The notes under the pieces are model-generated. The model did no database searches. It had not been told where the DNA came from and worked only from the letters and a program-made list of their open reading frames with translations. Made by a program: the position numbers and the translations under genes. Of a stretch of DNA of 64,000 bases, positions 54,738-63,618 are shown in pieces. Within the stretch, counting starts at the first letter, position 1, and the number at the start of each line of letters is the position of its first letter. This stretch comes from Salinibaculum litoreum (lineage in GTDB: Archaea; Halobacteriota; Halobacteria; Halobacteriales; Haloarculaceae). The DNA lies in assembly GCA_009789175.1 (NCBI GenBank), contig CP046866.1, positions 3,162,001 through 3,226,000 on the forward strand, read 5' to 3'.

Positions 54738-55952
54738 TTACCGGCAATCGATAGATGCAGCAACCGAAACCAGCGCCTCCTTGCTGACACCGTTGGCGGT
54801 CACCGAGTAGCGGTAGCCGCCACACTCCCAGGCGACAATGTGGCTGGGGCCGAGACTCTGGTAGATGGCGTCGCGGCCGTCGATAGTGAGTTGCTCGCCA
54901 TCAGTCCCGTTGAAGTCTGTCCGGTTGTCGACCCCGACGACGAGTTGCGCGCGCGCGCTGGTGTACTGGATGGATGCCCCGGTGACCCGCCCTGTTGTGA
55001 CGACAGCGGTGTCGAACTCGAAGCCATCAGGCAGGTCAGGGTCAGGGACCGGCAAGGAGACAGCGGACCGGAGGGCGGACAGTGAGTCATAGGTCTCCGA
55101 CTCGGGCAGGTCCGGTGTGGTGACGGTGGCATTCTCCGGCGGGTCGAACTGGAAGCGCTCGTCGTCGATACCGGGCTCGAAGGTGACGTTGCGGTAGGTC
55201 GAGGTAATCTCGTAGGTCTCACCGTCGCGCTCGTACTCGGTGTGTGTCTTCAGTGTGAGGAACCACTCCGTGTCGACGTACATCGTCTGTTCGTAGCCCT
55301 CAAGCAGCGACGCATTCTCACTGGACTCGGGTTGAATCGAGAGAACGTACACCTCGCGGTCCGCGACGGTATCGGTTCCCTCGTACCGGACGCCGAACCG
55401 GTCAGCAGCCTGGACGTTCGGTGCCTGGTCGGTCGAGGATGCCTCGCCACTCGGGACCGCCGGCAGCGGTGCATCGCCGCTTGGCGTGACCGTCGCGCGC
55501 TCGGTTTCCTCGGTTGCATCGCGGCTGATGTTCAGCCGAGTGAAGATGCGCTCGATACGTTCACCCTGGGTCTCGACCTGCGTCGTCGGGTCGTCCAGTT
55601 CCAGTTTCGTCACGTTGTTCTCCTCGCGGTCGTAAATCCAGGTGACCGAACTGTTGGAGACGATGCGCGTGGGGCCGTCGCCTTCGAGTTTCTTCGCGTG
55701 GTACTGACCCGTCCCCGGCCGACGCCAGATGCGCTCGACCGACCGGTTTGTCCCGTTTGCGTATTCGGTGACAGTCTCGACGGTCGCAGTGTAGCCCTCG
55801 AGTGAGGCGAGTCGGTCGGAAGCATTGTGACCGATAGGCGGGCCAGCGGCCTCGGATTCGGCCGGCCAGAGTGCGACCAGTCCGACGCCGACGAGGGCCA
55901 CCGCGAGGCCGACAACGACGACAATGGTCAACAGCGGGCGCTCGGAGGGCAT
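54738..55952 (-). CDS. LolA-like membrane-anchored protein
   Basis: This 404-residue exported protein has an N-terminal membrane helix (LLTIVVVVGLAVALVGVGLVALW). A beta-barrel fold follows, resembling outer-membrane lipoprotein sorting protein LolA (ATVETVTEYANGTNRSVERIW; RFGVRYEGTDTVADREVYVLSI; YVDTEWFLTLKTHTEYERDG). The C-terminal region (PDPDLPDGFEFDTAVVTTG) resembles the DUF4367 domain often fused to it. Haloarchaea have no outer membrane, so the protein probably handles lipids or lipoproteins at the outer face of the cytoplasmic membrane. It is convergent with tRNA-Asp. Confidence 0.85.
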   Translation of the reverse strand: MPSERPLLTIVVVVGLAVALVGVGLVALWPAESEAAGPPIGHNASDRLASLEGYTATVETVTEYANGTNRSVERIWRRPGTGQYHAKKLEGDGPTRIVSNSSVTWIYDREENNVTKLELDDPTTQVETQGERIERIFTRLNISRDATEETERATVTPSGDAPLPAVPSGEASSTDQAPNVQAADRFGVRYEGTDTVADREVYVLSIQPESSENASLLEGYEQTMYVDTEWFLTLKTHTEYERDGETYEITSTYRNVTFEPGIDDERFQFDPPENATVTTPDLPESETYDSLSALRSAVSLPVPDPDLPDGFEFDTAVVTTGRVTGASIQYTSARAQLVVGVDNRTDFNGTDGEQLTIDGRDAIYQSLGPSHIVAWECGGYRYSVTANGVSKEALVSVAASIDCR

Positions 55953-56127
55953 CTACTAGCTACAAACATGACGGTAGCTGTATAGTTGTTTCGAGCGCGA
56001 CCGGCGGACGGTCCGGTGTTGTGTGGGCGGACGGGCCGCGAAGACGGGGCACCTCCCAGTGGGTCGAGGCCACAGTCACCCCACAGGAGAGGGGCCCGAG
56101 CGAACCGGACCTCGACAACCGACAAAC

Positions 56128-56134
56128 GGTATAG
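56128..56134 (+). promoter_or_regulatory. TATA-like box before the 216-aa gene
   Basis: GGTATAG lies 23-29 nt before the ATG at 56157, the leaderless spacing. This supports the internal ATG over the upstream in-frame starts. Confidence 0.5.
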
Positions 56135-56156
56135 GCGCGGACCCGCAACGAAGTGT

Positions 56157-56807
56157 ATGGACGACGTGGACAGTCAGGAGATGCCGGGGGCCATCGTCGA
56201 GGAGTTCCTCCAGTGTGAGGAAGGGACGCGGGCACTGCTCAAAGACCTCGAACAGCAGTCCGTCGAGGGGAACCACGAGGAAGTCCGCCGCCGCGTCCGG
56301 GAGTTTGCCGAACACAGCCGGAACACCTTCTTCGCGGTGGCGCTTGCCCTGACCAACTCCAAACACTTCTTCGGAGATGTGGAAGCCCAACTGGGCGTCG
56401 GTCCGGCCGACAAACTCCGTGACGTCGCCGAAACGTACCCGACCCTCGCGGAGCCGTTCAATATCGTCCGGATGGAGGTCTCGAACGACCGGAAGAACCC
56501 GGTAACCGGCATGGACGTGACGACCAGCTACCACGCCGAAGAGGAGGTCCCACTCATCGCCTACACTGCCCACTCCGGTGAGATGGTCCTCCACGAGTCC
56601 CGCGGCTCACCACAGGAGGTGCTGCAGTCGGCGAGTTACCTCGTACAGGCGACCAACGACTCGCTGGAAGCGGCACTCGAACAGGACCACTCGATCAACA
56701 CGGACGAGCTAAGCGAACTCATCGACCGGCGGGAACAGCTGGAGTCGGAACTCGGACAGCTCAGAGACCGCATCGACGAACTCCGCCGCACGCCGGTCGA
56801 CGAGTGA
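56157..56807 (+). CDS. Soluble acidic protein with C-terminal coiled coil, unknown function
   Basis: This 216-residue protein starts MDDVDSQEMPGAIVEEFLQC. Residues 1-100 are helical (RALLKDLEQQSVEGNHEEVR, then VREFAEHSRNTFFAVALAL). A middle beta segment follows (RKNPVTGMDVTTSYHAEEEV). The C-terminal 50 residues (LSELIDRREQLESELGQLRD) form a coiled coil. I do not recognise a domain with known function. There is no membrane segment or metal motif. It is convergent with the aminotransferase gene, 16 nt away. Confidence 0.75.
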   Translation: MDDVDSQEMPGAIVEEFLQCEEGTRALLKDLEQQSVEGNHEEVRRRVREFAEHSRNTFFAVALALTNSKHFFGDVEAQLGVGPADKLRDVAETYPTLAEPFNIVRMEVSNDRKNPVTGMDVTTSYHAEEEVPLIAYTAHSGEMVLHESRGSPQEVLQSASYLVQATNDSLEAALEQDHSINTDELSELIDRREQLESELGQLRDRIDELRRTPVDE

Positions 56808-56823
56808 GAAACAGCCTGCCGAT

Positions 56824-57930
56824 TCACAGCGCATCCAGCAGGCGGTCGATATCCGACGCAGTGTTGAACACGTGTACCGACACGCGACAGGCGTGTGGGT
56901 CCGGAATCGAGCGAATCCGGATACCCGAATCGGCCAGTCGCTCGGCCAGCGCGTCTGGCTCCTCAGCCTCGAAGGTGACCAGCCCGGACTCGTACTCGCG
57001 GGGACTCAGCAGGCGGTCGTCTAGCCCCTCTTTCAGCCGGTCAGTCAACTGTTCGATGCGTGACTGGACGGTACCGATGCCGATTTCCTCGAAGACGGCG
57101 ACGCTCTCGGCCAGTCCCACGTAGGGACCGAGCGCCGTCGTCCCGAGTTCGAACCGGCTCGCGTCGGGCGCGTAGGTATATCCCTCGCCGTCGGCCTCGC
57201 GGTCGATGGAGAAGTAGCCGATGCGCCGCGGGTGAAGGTCGTCCAACGCCTCGCTGTCGACGTACAGAAAGCCCGACCCCCACGCGCCGAGCAGCCACTT
57301 GTGACCCGACCCGGCCACGAAGTCCGCACCCCACTCGGTCACGTCCACGGGCACCTGTCCCGGTGACTGGACGGCGTCGACCAGAACCTTCGTCCCAGCG
57401 TCGTGTGCGATGTCGACCACCTCGCCTATCGGGAGTCGCGTCCCGTAGTTCCAGGACAGCGAGCTGAGACACAACAGGCGCGCGTCCGCGACGGCCTCTT
57501 TCAGCGCGTCGTGGTCCAGCCGTCCCCGGTCCGTGGCGAGTTCGCGAACCTCGATTCCGTGGAGGTCGGCCAGTCGCTCCCAGGGCAACTCGCCCGCCGG
57601 GTGTTCGAGGTCCGTGCGGACCACCACGTCACCCGGCTCCCAGTCGATGCTCGTTGCGACGTGATTGATACCTTCCACAGTGTTTCTCGTCAGCGCGATT
57701 TCCCCCGGGTCGGCGCCGACGAAGCCAGCAATAGCCTCGCGTGCGCGCTCGCGCTCGTCCATCGCAACCTGGTACATCCCGTCACCGCAGGGGGCGTCGA
57801 ACTTGTGGCGGCGCTGGAAGTCAGTGACGGCATCAACGATACGACGGGGACTCGGTCCGCTTGCTCCAGTGTTGAGATACACGCACTCCTCAACGGCAGG
57901 AATGTCGGCACGCAGCGTCTCGGGGTCCAT
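56824..57930 (-). CDS. Class V aminotransferase (cysteine desulfurase-like)
   Basis: This is a PLP-dependent enzyme of 368 residues. The start is MDPETLRADIPAVEECVYLN at the ATG at 57930. PLP-site features are NTVEGINHVATS, VLVDAVQSPGQVPVDV with the Asp contacting the pyridine, and the Schiff-base Lys211 in AGSGHKWLLG. The second half (RRIGYFSIDRE; FELGTTALGPYVGLAESVAVF) is typical of the NifS/IscS-like and isopenicillin-epimerase-like branch. No catalytic Cys loop typical of a true cysteine desulfurase is evident, so the substrate is uncertain. The long upstream extension of the frame is antisense to the next gene and was excluded. Confidence 0.88.
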   Translation of the reverse strand: MDPETLRADIPAVEECVYLNTGASGPSPRRIVDAVTDFQRRHKFDAPCGDGMYQVAMDERERAREAIAGFVGADPGEIALTRNTVEGINHVATSIDWEPGDVVVRTDLEHPAGELPWERLADLHGIEVRELATDRGRLDHDALKEAVADARLLCLSSLSWNYGTRLPIGEVVDIAHDAGTKVLVDAVQSPGQVPVDVTEWGADFVAGSGHKWLLGAWGSGFLYVDSEALDDLHPRRIGYFSIDREADGEGYTYAPDASRFELGTTALGPYVGLAESVAVFEEIGIGTVQSRIEQLTDRLKEGLDDRLLSPREYESGLVTFEAEEPDALAERLADSGIRIRSIPDPHACRVSVHVFNTASDIDRLLDAL

Positions 57931-58092
57931 ATCCGACAGTCGACGCGCACGCACGTGAAACCGGCGACCGAGAGCCAGACGGCGAAGGAGCCGTCTCGTC
58001 GATGTTGCCACAGGCGACTCCGAAGGCGCGTGTCGCTTGACGTTGGCCTCGAAAGATGGTCCCGTTATCCCTGAAGAAACTTCACACGAGTC

Positions 58093-58100
58093 CTTATATT
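58093..58100 (+). promoter_or_regulatory. TATA box before the 146-aa membrane protein gene
   Basis: CTTATATT lies 24-31 nt upstream of the GTG at 58124. This is one of the clearest promoter boxes in the window, and it fixes the start at the GTG rather than at the ATG at 58037. Confidence 0.6.
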
Positions 58101-58123
58101 CGATCGTGGGACCATTGTCGCCC

Positions 58124-58564
58124 GTGTCACGCAGAAGCCTCCGGCGCGACACCCGCGCCATCGAAGGATTACCGATTCGACTCGTCATCGCACTCGTCAT
58201 CGGGGTGGCCTGTCTCTCGGTGATGATGACGACCATCTCCGGGCTGGGGTCGCTGGGCGTCAGCGAGGTCGATGTCCAGCCCGAACCGGACGTGGTCCCG
58301 CCCGATGCCGACAACGTCACCGTCACAGTCGTCGACGCCGACGGTGAACCCGTCTCGAACGCGACAGTCGTCGCCAAAAGCGGGAGCGCAAAGCTCTCCG
58401 AGACAAAGACCGTCGAGACCGGGTCCAACGGGGCCGCGACGATAGCCATCGACCCCCAGCTCGGGCCAAACCAGGCCGAGGGGACGGTAAAATTCGACGT
58501 GAAGCCGCCCGAGGGTGACTACGCCGACCGCCGGGAGAACACGGAGCTACTGGTGGTGAAATAA
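58124..58564 (+). CDS. Membrane-anchored protein with carboxypeptidase-regulatory-like domain
   Basis: This 146-residue protein begins with GTG at 58124 (V-SRRSLRRDTRAIEGLPIRL). The first hydrophobic segment (PIRLVIALVIGVACLSVMMTTISGL) is a single N-terminal membrane anchor. The region resembles a haloarchaeal pilin-like or DUF7382-type start (RAIEGLPIRLVIALVIGVA). A short beta-sandwich outside the membrane follows, with the TVTVVDADGEPVSNATVVAKSG pattern of carboxypeptidase-regulatory-like domains. A leaderless start is supported by the TATA box 24-31 nt upstream. It is divergent from the aminotransferase gene. Confidence 0.78.
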   Translation: MSRRSLRRDTRAIEGLPIRLVIALVIGVACLSVMMTTISGLGSLGVSEVDVQPEPDVVPPDADNVTVTVVDADGEPVSNATVVAKSGSAKLSETKTVETGSNGAATIAIDPQLGPNQAEGTVKFDVKPPEGDYADRRENTELLVVK

Positions 58565-58591
58565 CGGGGTGGACATGGACAGCGCAGGTGG

Positions 58592-59338
58592 CTACTGTGG
58601 GACGTGGTCGTCCCAGTCTATCCAGTCGAGTTCCCAGCCCTTGCGCCGCTTTGCATCGCGGGCGGCGAACTCGCGGTCCTCGCGGCGGGTTCGGTTGCGT
58701 TCGACGGTATCGGCCTGCTCGCCGTCGACGAGCATCGGGTTGAACGCACACGACCCGAGCCGTTCGGCGTCGCCGTCGCGGTCGACCACGGCGACAGTCT
58801 GCTGGTGTGCACCCAGAGGCATCACCAGTCGGCCGTCTTCGCTCAACTGGTCGAGCAACGTACGCGGCGGCTGGACAGCAGCAGCCTCCAGCAGGATGCG
58901 GTCGTAGGGCGCGTACTCCGGGAGCCCGTCCGCGCCGTCACGGCAGTCGACCAGCACGCCACCGTACCCCGCCTCGGCGAGGTTGCTTCGGGCCTCGTAG
59001 ACGACGCGACGGGCGATGTCGATGGCTTGCACGTTGCGCTCGCCGACGATTTCAGCCAGCACTGCGGCCGTATAGCCGACGCCAGCACCGACGACGAGGA
59101 TATCGTCGTCCTCGTTTGGGTCGACGGCTTCAAGCAGGCGGGCGGCGGTACTCGGCGCGAGTACGCGGGTCCCGAGCCGGTCGAACGCGCGGTCGGCGTA
59201 GGCGTTGCGCTCGTCGCTCACGAAGACGTGACGGGGGACCGCACGCATCGCCACGCTCACAGCATCACTGTGGAGACAGCCCTTGCTCTCGTGTTGGAGG
59301 CTGTCGACCATGTCGTCTCGCAGGACCGCAGCGTCCAT
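58592..59338 (-). CDS. Protein-L-isoaspartate O-methyltransferase paralogue (diverged)
   Basis: This 248-residue protein of the PCMT family starts at the ATG at 59338 (MDAAVLRDDMVDSLQHESKG). The family N-terminal helix (RAVPRHVFVSDERNAYADRAF) and the SAM-binding glycine motif in the altered form LVVGAGVGYTAAVLAEIVG are visible. The motif that carries the substrate-binding residues (GQTIS-type in the sibling) reads RLGTRVLAPS here. The C-terminal 45 residues (ERNRTRREDREFAARDAKRR) are an extra basic tail ending in LDWIDWDDHVPQ. It follows the true pcm on the same strand, so a paralogous partner or changed specificity is likely. Confidence 0.85.
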   Translation of the reverse strand: MDAAVLRDDMVDSLQHESKGCLHSDAVSVAMRAVPRHVFVSDERNAYADRAFDRLGTRVLAPSTAARLLEAVDPNEDDDILVVGAGVGYTAAVLAEIVGERNVQAIDIARRVVYEARSNLAEAGYGGVLVDCRDGADGLPEYAPYDRILLEAAAVQPPRTLLDQLSEDGRLVMPLGAHQQTVAVVDRDGDAERLGSCAFNPMLVDGEQADTVERNRTRREDREFAARDAKRRKGWELDWIDWDDHVPQ

Positions 59339-59426
59339 GTCCAGTCGTTGGTGCGGACAGTAATGAATCGCCCGCTCGCAGTCCAGTGGTTGCAGGATGC
59401 GTACAGCGAGAGAAGCGGGCACAGCG

Positions 59427-60050
59427 CTACTGCAGCGGGACGAACCGGACCCCGCCGTGGCGCTCCCGGTCGAGTGACCCATCGGGGCGCTTGTGCGCCC
59501 GGACCAGAACCTGACGGCCGTCACCGATTGGGGAGAGCAGGATGCCGCCGGACCGGACCTGTTTGGCGACCGCATCGGGGAAGTCAGTGGCAGCACAGGT
59601 CAGATATGCCCGGTCGTACGGTGCGTGTTCGCGCCAGCCTTGCTTGCCGTCGCCGGCACGGACGGACACGTCCCCGTATCCGACCCGGGAGAGGGTCTCG
59701 CGGGCACGCTCGGCGAGGCGGTCGTGATACTCCACGCTGTAGACGTTCTCGGGGCCGACAACCTCGGCGGTGACGGCGGCGTGATACCCACAGCCGGTGC
59801 CGATTTCAAGAACCGCCTCGCCTGCAGAGAGCTCCAGCAGGTCGGTCATGATAGCGACCATGTGCGGGGCGCTAATCGTCTGGCCCTCGCCGATTGGCAG
59901 GGGCGTATCCTCGTAGGCAGCCTCGCGTTTGCCCTCGGGGACGAACTCGTGGCGCGGGACCGCTTGCATCGCCGCACGCGTCGAGTCGTCGATGTCCTCG
60001 CGGGCGGCAACGGCCTCGACCATCGCCGCTCGCTCGCCCTCGTAGGCCAT
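59427..60050 (-). CDS. pcm: Protein-L-isoaspartate O-methyltransferase
   Basis: This repair methyltransferase uses S-adenosylmethionine to methylate L-isoaspartyl residues so that they can return to L-aspartate. It has 207 residues. Key motifs are AVPRHEFVPEGKREAAYEDT, GEGQTISAPHMVA (the substrate-binding TIS-type motif) and LEIGTGCGYHAAVTAEVVG (SAM). All catalytic parts are intact. It begins at the ATG at 60050, just 1 nt past the stop of the upstream zinc-finger gene, so the two are coupled. The paralogue at 58592-59338 is next downstream. Confidence 0.95.
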   Translation of the reverse strand: MAYEGERAAMVEAVAAREDIDDSTRAAMQAVPRHEFVPEGKREAAYEDTPLPIGEGQTISAPHMVAIMTDLLELSAGEAVLEIGTGCGYHAAVTAEVVGPENVYSVEYHDRLAERARETLSRVGYGDVSVRAGDGKQGWREHAPYDRAYLTCAATDFPDAVAKQVRSGGILLSPIGDGRQVLVRAHKRPDGSLDRERHGGVRFVPLQ

Positions 60051-60051
60051 G

Positions 60052-60699
60052 CTACCAGGCCGACCACGCGCTGGTCGACTCGTCGCGCGCGTAGAGTCGT
60101 TTGACGTCTTTGGCGTCGACGCTGTCGCCGTCGAAGTCGAGTTGCTCGTGGTCGTACCCGACGGCGTCGTCCCGGACGAGAATCCCCTCGACAGTGAACT
60201 CCTCGTCACCCAGCTCCTCGGTCTCACCGACGACGAACTCGTAGTCGCCAGGCACCTGCAGGTCGAAGCTACGGGTCTCGTCGTGCTCACCGCTTTTCGG
60301 GTGGGCGGTGACGCTGACGCTGACGTTGCCGACCGCTCGGGTCCAGATGGTGTCGACCTCCTCGGCGACGGCCTCGTCCTGTCGACCCTCACCGACTTCC
60401 AGACTGGTGATGCGGACAGTCATGATGGCCTCGGGCGTCTCAAGCAGGAACTCCTCACCGGTCGCAAGCGTCTCCTCGTGTGGGACATCCGCCTGCGCGG
60501 AGAAGGATTCTCCCTCCTGGGACACCACGACATCAATCGGTCTGGTCTGTTCCTCCGGCAGTTCTTCCTTGTGGACGTGGCCACACTCCGTACAGCGGAC
60601 CGTCGCCTGCCCGCCAGGGCTCAGTACCTCATGAACCGTCTCGATATCCGGCGAACACGCCGGGCAGGCGAGAGGAATCCGCTCCGTCGTCTCTGTCAT
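60052..60699 (-). CDS. HVO_0476-family zinc-finger protein
   Basis: This is a 215-residue haloarchaeal and euryarchaeal family of zinc-finger proteins, recognised by CPACSPDIETVHEVLSPGG and then CTECGHVHKE near the N-terminus (CxxC...CxxC). A beta-rich C-terminal domain follows (MTVRITSLEVGEGRQDEAVA; WTRAVGNVSVSVTAHPKSGE). Its activity is not known. In several haloarchaeal genomes it is adjacent to pcm, as here. A strong TATA box lies 23-31 nt upstream of the ATG at 60699. It heads the zinc finger-pcm-pcm paralogue operon. Confidence 0.9.
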   Translation of the reverse strand: MTETTERIPLACPACSPDIETVHEVLSPGGQATVRCTECGHVHKEELPEEQTRPIDVVVSQEGESFSAQADVPHEETLATGEEFLLETPEAIMTVRITSLEVGEGRQDEAVAEEVDTIWTRAVGNVSVSVTAHPKSGEHDETRSFDLQVPGDYEFVVGETEELGDEEFTVEGILVRDDAVGYDHEQLDFDGDSVDAKDVKRLYARDESTSAWSAW

Positions 60700-60721
60700 G
60701 TTCGCTCACTAGGACAGTCCG

Positions 60722-60730
60722 GTATAAAAG
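60722..60730 (-). promoter_or_regulatory. TATA box of the zinc finger-pcm operon
   Basis: On the minus strand CTTTTATAC lies 23-31 nt before the ATG at 60699. It is a near-consensus archaeal TATA box at exactly leaderless spacing. Confidence 0.65.
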
Positions 60731-60825
60731 GCGTGGGCCTCGGCATCGCGGCGACGGAGACCACGCTAGCCACAGCTACACCCGCGGAAGGTGCACTTCC
60801 TCGCCATCCGCACGGGTCACTCCGT

Positions 60826-61782
60826 TCACCGCTCGTCTTGCGGGAGGTCCACGACCTCCCCATCCGCATACACTGTCGGCTCCGTCAGGATGCCATCGAG
60901 GTGGATGGGCGCGTGGACACCCCCACCGATGCCGTGGTCGTCACCGATAGCGATGTGGACCGTCCCACCGGCTTTCTCATCCAGCAACACGGAGCCGACG
61001 AGGTCGGTCACGCCGACGTTGGTCCCGATACCCAGTTCGGCGAGATTGAAGGCGGCCTCACCAGCCTCCGCAGCGGCGTCTTCGACTTCCTCCCGGAGGC
61101 CGTCATCGGCGATGTCCGTCACCTGTCCGTCCGCGACGGTGAACTCGACGTGGTGGCCGTCCTCCAGTTGGCCGTGGGGCATCATCGTCCCGTCGACGAC
61201 GACGGTCCCGTCTGCCGTCTCGGGGCTGACGAACACCTCGCCGGCGGGGAGGTTGGTCATCTGCCCACCCTCGTGGACGATACCGGTGTCCTCCTGCCAC
61301 TCGCGGTCGCCCGGTCGGAGAGTGATGTCGGTTCCCTGGGGCGAGGTGACCCGAATCTCCTCGGCGTCGGCGACCTGACCGAGCATCCGACCACACTCCT
61401 CGCGGATGTGCTCGTAGTCGGCGTCCATCCCCATCAGGAAGACGCCGTCCGTGATACCCGGCAGCGTGGCGACGCGAGCGCCCGCCTCGTTGGCTGCTGT
61501 GCGCGCGTCGGTGTGGCTGAGGCTCTTCGTCGTCGGCGCCAGTACCACGTCGGCACCGGCCATCGCGGCGGCCACGGGTTCCGGCGGCTCCTCGCCGTGC
61601 TGGTCTCCCGGTGGGTAACGCACGAGTGTCACGTCGTCGGTGGTCTCACGGGCCACCGCGTCGAGCGCCTCGGCGATGGCCATCCGCTCGTCGTCGGTGA
61701 CGATACAGCAGGACTCGTGAGCGCGCAGCCCCATGCACTGCTCGATTGCCGTCTGTGCGGGCTGGCGCAAGGAGTTGTTCAT
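60826..61782 (-). CDS. M29/NicX-like metallo-aminopeptidase
   Basis: This is a metal-dependent peptidase of 318 residues, of the thermophilic aminopeptidase (M29-like, COG2309) type. It starts MNNSLRQPAQTAIEQCMGLR at the ATG at 61782. Family blocks are VVLAPTTKSLSHTDARTAAN, LPAGEVFVSPETADG, ELGIGTNVGVTDL, DEKAGGTVHIAIGDDHGIGG and HAPIHLDGILTEPTV, where the His, Glu and Asp residues chelate the metals. The related NicX dioxygenases cannot be fully excluded. A short upstream extension (about 22 residues, VSRPSDAGRTTSISP) is not adopted because its composition is atypical. Confidence 0.88.
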   Translation of the reverse strand: MNNSLRQPAQTAIEQCMGLRAHESCCIVTDDERMAIAEALDAVARETTDDVTLVRYPPGDQHGEEPPEPVAAAMAGADVVLAPTTKSLSHTDARTAANEAGARVATLPGITDGVFLMGMDADYEHIREECGRMLGQVADAEEIRVTSPQGTDITLRPGDREWQEDTGIVHEGGQMTNLPAGEVFVSPETADGTVVVDGTMMPHGQLEDGHHVEFTVADGQVTDIADDGLREEVEDAAAEAGEAAFNLAELGIGTNVGVTDLVGSVLLDEKAGGTVHIAIGDDHGIGGGVHAPIHLDGILTEPTVYADGEVVDLPQDER

Positions 61783-61944
61783 GTCGCTACCGTTGGACGG
61801 CGGAGAGATAGATGTTGTCCTACCCGCGTCGGAGGGCCGCGATACCACGTCGCCGTGGCGTCTCGCTAACCCGTCTGTCTGAGTAATTACGCCTTCGAGG
61901 GATAAAACGTGACACGCGGTTGCTGGGTGAGAAACTGCGCGACC

Positions 61945-61954
61945 CCATTAACTA
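61945..61954 (+). promoter_or_regulatory. TATA-like box before the 67-aa membrane protein gene
   Basis: CCATTAACTA lies 23-32 nt upstream of the ATG at 61977, the usual leaderless spacing. It supports the shorter frame over the upstream ATG at 61920. Confidence 0.45.
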
Positions 61955-61976
61955 CTGTGTGTTGCCATGTTCCTGT

Positions 61977-62180
61977 ATGGAGACTGCAGACCCAGACCCC
62001 GGTGGCGAGTTATCCCCGACAGTCAGCGGACTGACCGTAAGCATTGTTGTTGGCATCTTCACATTTGTCTTCGGTGTGGCGACGGGCAGCGGTATGCTCT
62101 ATGGGGTTACCGATGGGCTGCTCACTGGTGCGGTCATCGGTGTCTGTTTTTATCTCGGGGCGCGGGCGCGAAGCGAGTGA
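61977..62180 (+). CDS. Small two-helix membrane protein
   Basis: This 67-residue protein has two hydrophobic helices (LTVSIVVGIFTFVFGVATGSG; DGLLTGAVIGVCFYLGARA) and an acidic N-terminus (METADPDPGGELSPTVSG). It is of haloarchaeal type with no known function. It is divergent from the M29-like peptidase gene. About 96 nt separate it from the end of the convergent M28 peptidase gene. Confidence 0.72.
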   Translation: METADPDPGGELSPTVSGLTVSIVVGIFTFVFGVATGSGMLYGVTDGLLTGAVIGVCFYLGARARSE

Positions 62181-62276
62181 AGGGTGCTGGAGAAGGCTGG
62201 GGTGGACGAGGTACTGTCCGTGTCTGGGACCATCGACAAACGGAAGCAGTCTCCGACATCACCACGCCAGTCGTCT

Positions 62277-63578
62277 CTAGTACGGCCAGTCGCCGATGAC
62301 TCGCATCCCCTCCGCGAGGTCTTCCGCGACGAGCTGGTCGGCAATCTCCTCGCGGGAACGGTGGGGAACCGCGGTGTCCTCGCGAGCGAGGTCGACGACC
62401 AGTTCGGTCAGGAGAATCGCCTGTTCGCGGAGAGTGCGCACTTCGAGTTTGTCGAGCGTGTCCGCGTGCGTGTGCCCCCACCCGCGACCCCGGTCGCCGG
62501 TGTCCGCGCGGACGTGATAGCCGGGCACGCCCTCGATGACGTAGGGCCAGTGGTCGCTGTGGGGGTTCAGTTCGGGGTCTACATCGACCGGGTGCTCAAA
62601 GCGCTCACCGACCCGCGTTGCGGCGTCGACAAGCTCGTCGAAACCGTGGGTGTGACAGAGCAGCGTCCGGTTGCGGACCACCCCGTCGTTGTTGACTATC
62701 GCCTTCACCTCCGACAGGTCACGGCGCTCGGCGTCGTAGTGTGAGCCGACGAGGCCGACCTCCTCGGCACCGTAGACGACGCAGTGAACCCGAGTGTCGA
62801 GTTCGTCTTCGCGGGCCGCGAGTGCGCGTGCGACCTCGACGACCATCGCCGTCCCCGCACCGTTGTCCGCAGCACCCTCGGCGATGTCGTGGGCGTCGAC
62901 GTGACTGGTCAACAGCACGTGTTCGTCGGTGTCGGGTCCCAGGTCAGCGTGGATGTTCTGGCTGGTCGCGTCGTGGCTGTCGGCGTCGACGCTGACGGTC
63001 ACCTCCTCGCTCTCGAAACGACGGCCGAGTCGAGCGCCGACCTCCTTCGAGACGCCGACGGCCGGAATCTCACCGATTGGAGCTTCCTCGGTCCCGACGC
63101 TGCCAGTCGGCGGGAGACAGCCCGGAACGTGGTTGACATAAACAAAGGCCTCGGCACCGGCCTCGACGGCGTGGTAATATTTCTCGCGGCGGTGGACGTA
63201 GCGGTCGTACCAGTCGGGCATGTCACTCGCGGCGAGGACCACAGCCCCGGAGAGGTCGCGGTCGAAGTCGTCGGGAAGGCCATACCTCAGGTCGACCAGG
63301 TCGCCGGAGACCTCGCCGGCGGGGCTCCGCGGGAGGGCGATACAGTCCTGGGTCGTCCCGCCGGCGTGGATGGCTGCGTCGCCGCGGGTCCACCCCTGGA
63401 TGTCGAACTCCGTCATGGCGACGTTGCGAGCGCCGGCATCGGCGAGTGCGTCCCGGGTCAGTTCCGCACTGCGACGCTCGCCCTCGCTGCCGGCCATCCG
63501 GTTGCCGACATCGACCAGCGATTCGAGATGGTCCCAGCCGGCGTCGCTGGTGAAGGTCTCGCCAATCCAGTCTGTCAT
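62277..63578 (-). CDS. M28-family zinc peptidase
   Basis: This is a peptidase of the aminopeptidase Y/M28 family, 433 residues. Metal-ligand motifs are HVDAHDIAEGAADNGAGTAMV (His and Asp), VVYGAEEVGLVGS (catalytic Glu plus ligand) and GVPGYHVRADTGDRG (a later His and Asp). There is no signal peptide (MTDWIGETFTSDAGWDHLES). The start is the ATG at 63578. An in-frame ATG at 63620 lies within the left end of the inverted-repeat element, so a 447-residue product is possible. Aminopeptidase specificity is inferred from the family. Confidence 0.9.
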   Translation of the reverse strand: MTDWIGETFTSDAGWDHLESLVDVGNRMAGSEGERRSAELTRDALADAGARNVAMTEFDIQGWTRGDAAIHAGGTTQDCIALPRSPAGEVSGDLVDLRYGLPDDFDRDLSGAVVLAASDMPDWYDRYVHRREKYYHAVEAGAEAFVYVNHVPGCLPPTGSVGTEEAPIGEIPAVGVSKEVGARLGRRFESEEVTVSVDADSHDATSQNIHADLGPDTDEHVLLTSHVDAHDIAEGAADNGAGTAMVVEVARALAAREDELDTRVHCVVYGAEEVGLVGSHYDAERRDLSEVKAIVNNDGVVRNRTLLCHTHGFDELVDAATRVGERFEHPVDVDPELNPHSDHWPYVIEGVPGYHVRADTGDRGRGWGHTHADTLDKLEVRTLREQAILLTELVVDLAREDTAVPHRSREEIADQLVAEDLAEGMRVIGDWPY

Positions 63579-63618
63579 ACCGGAGCGAGGGCCGTCGAGA
63601 AAATAAATGCCGGGAGTC

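Noticed and set aside
56824..58449. Longer aminotransferase frame with a Thr/Ser-rich N-terminal extension
   Set aside because: The extension is antisense to the 58124-58564 gene. The ATG at 57930 fits the family's length.
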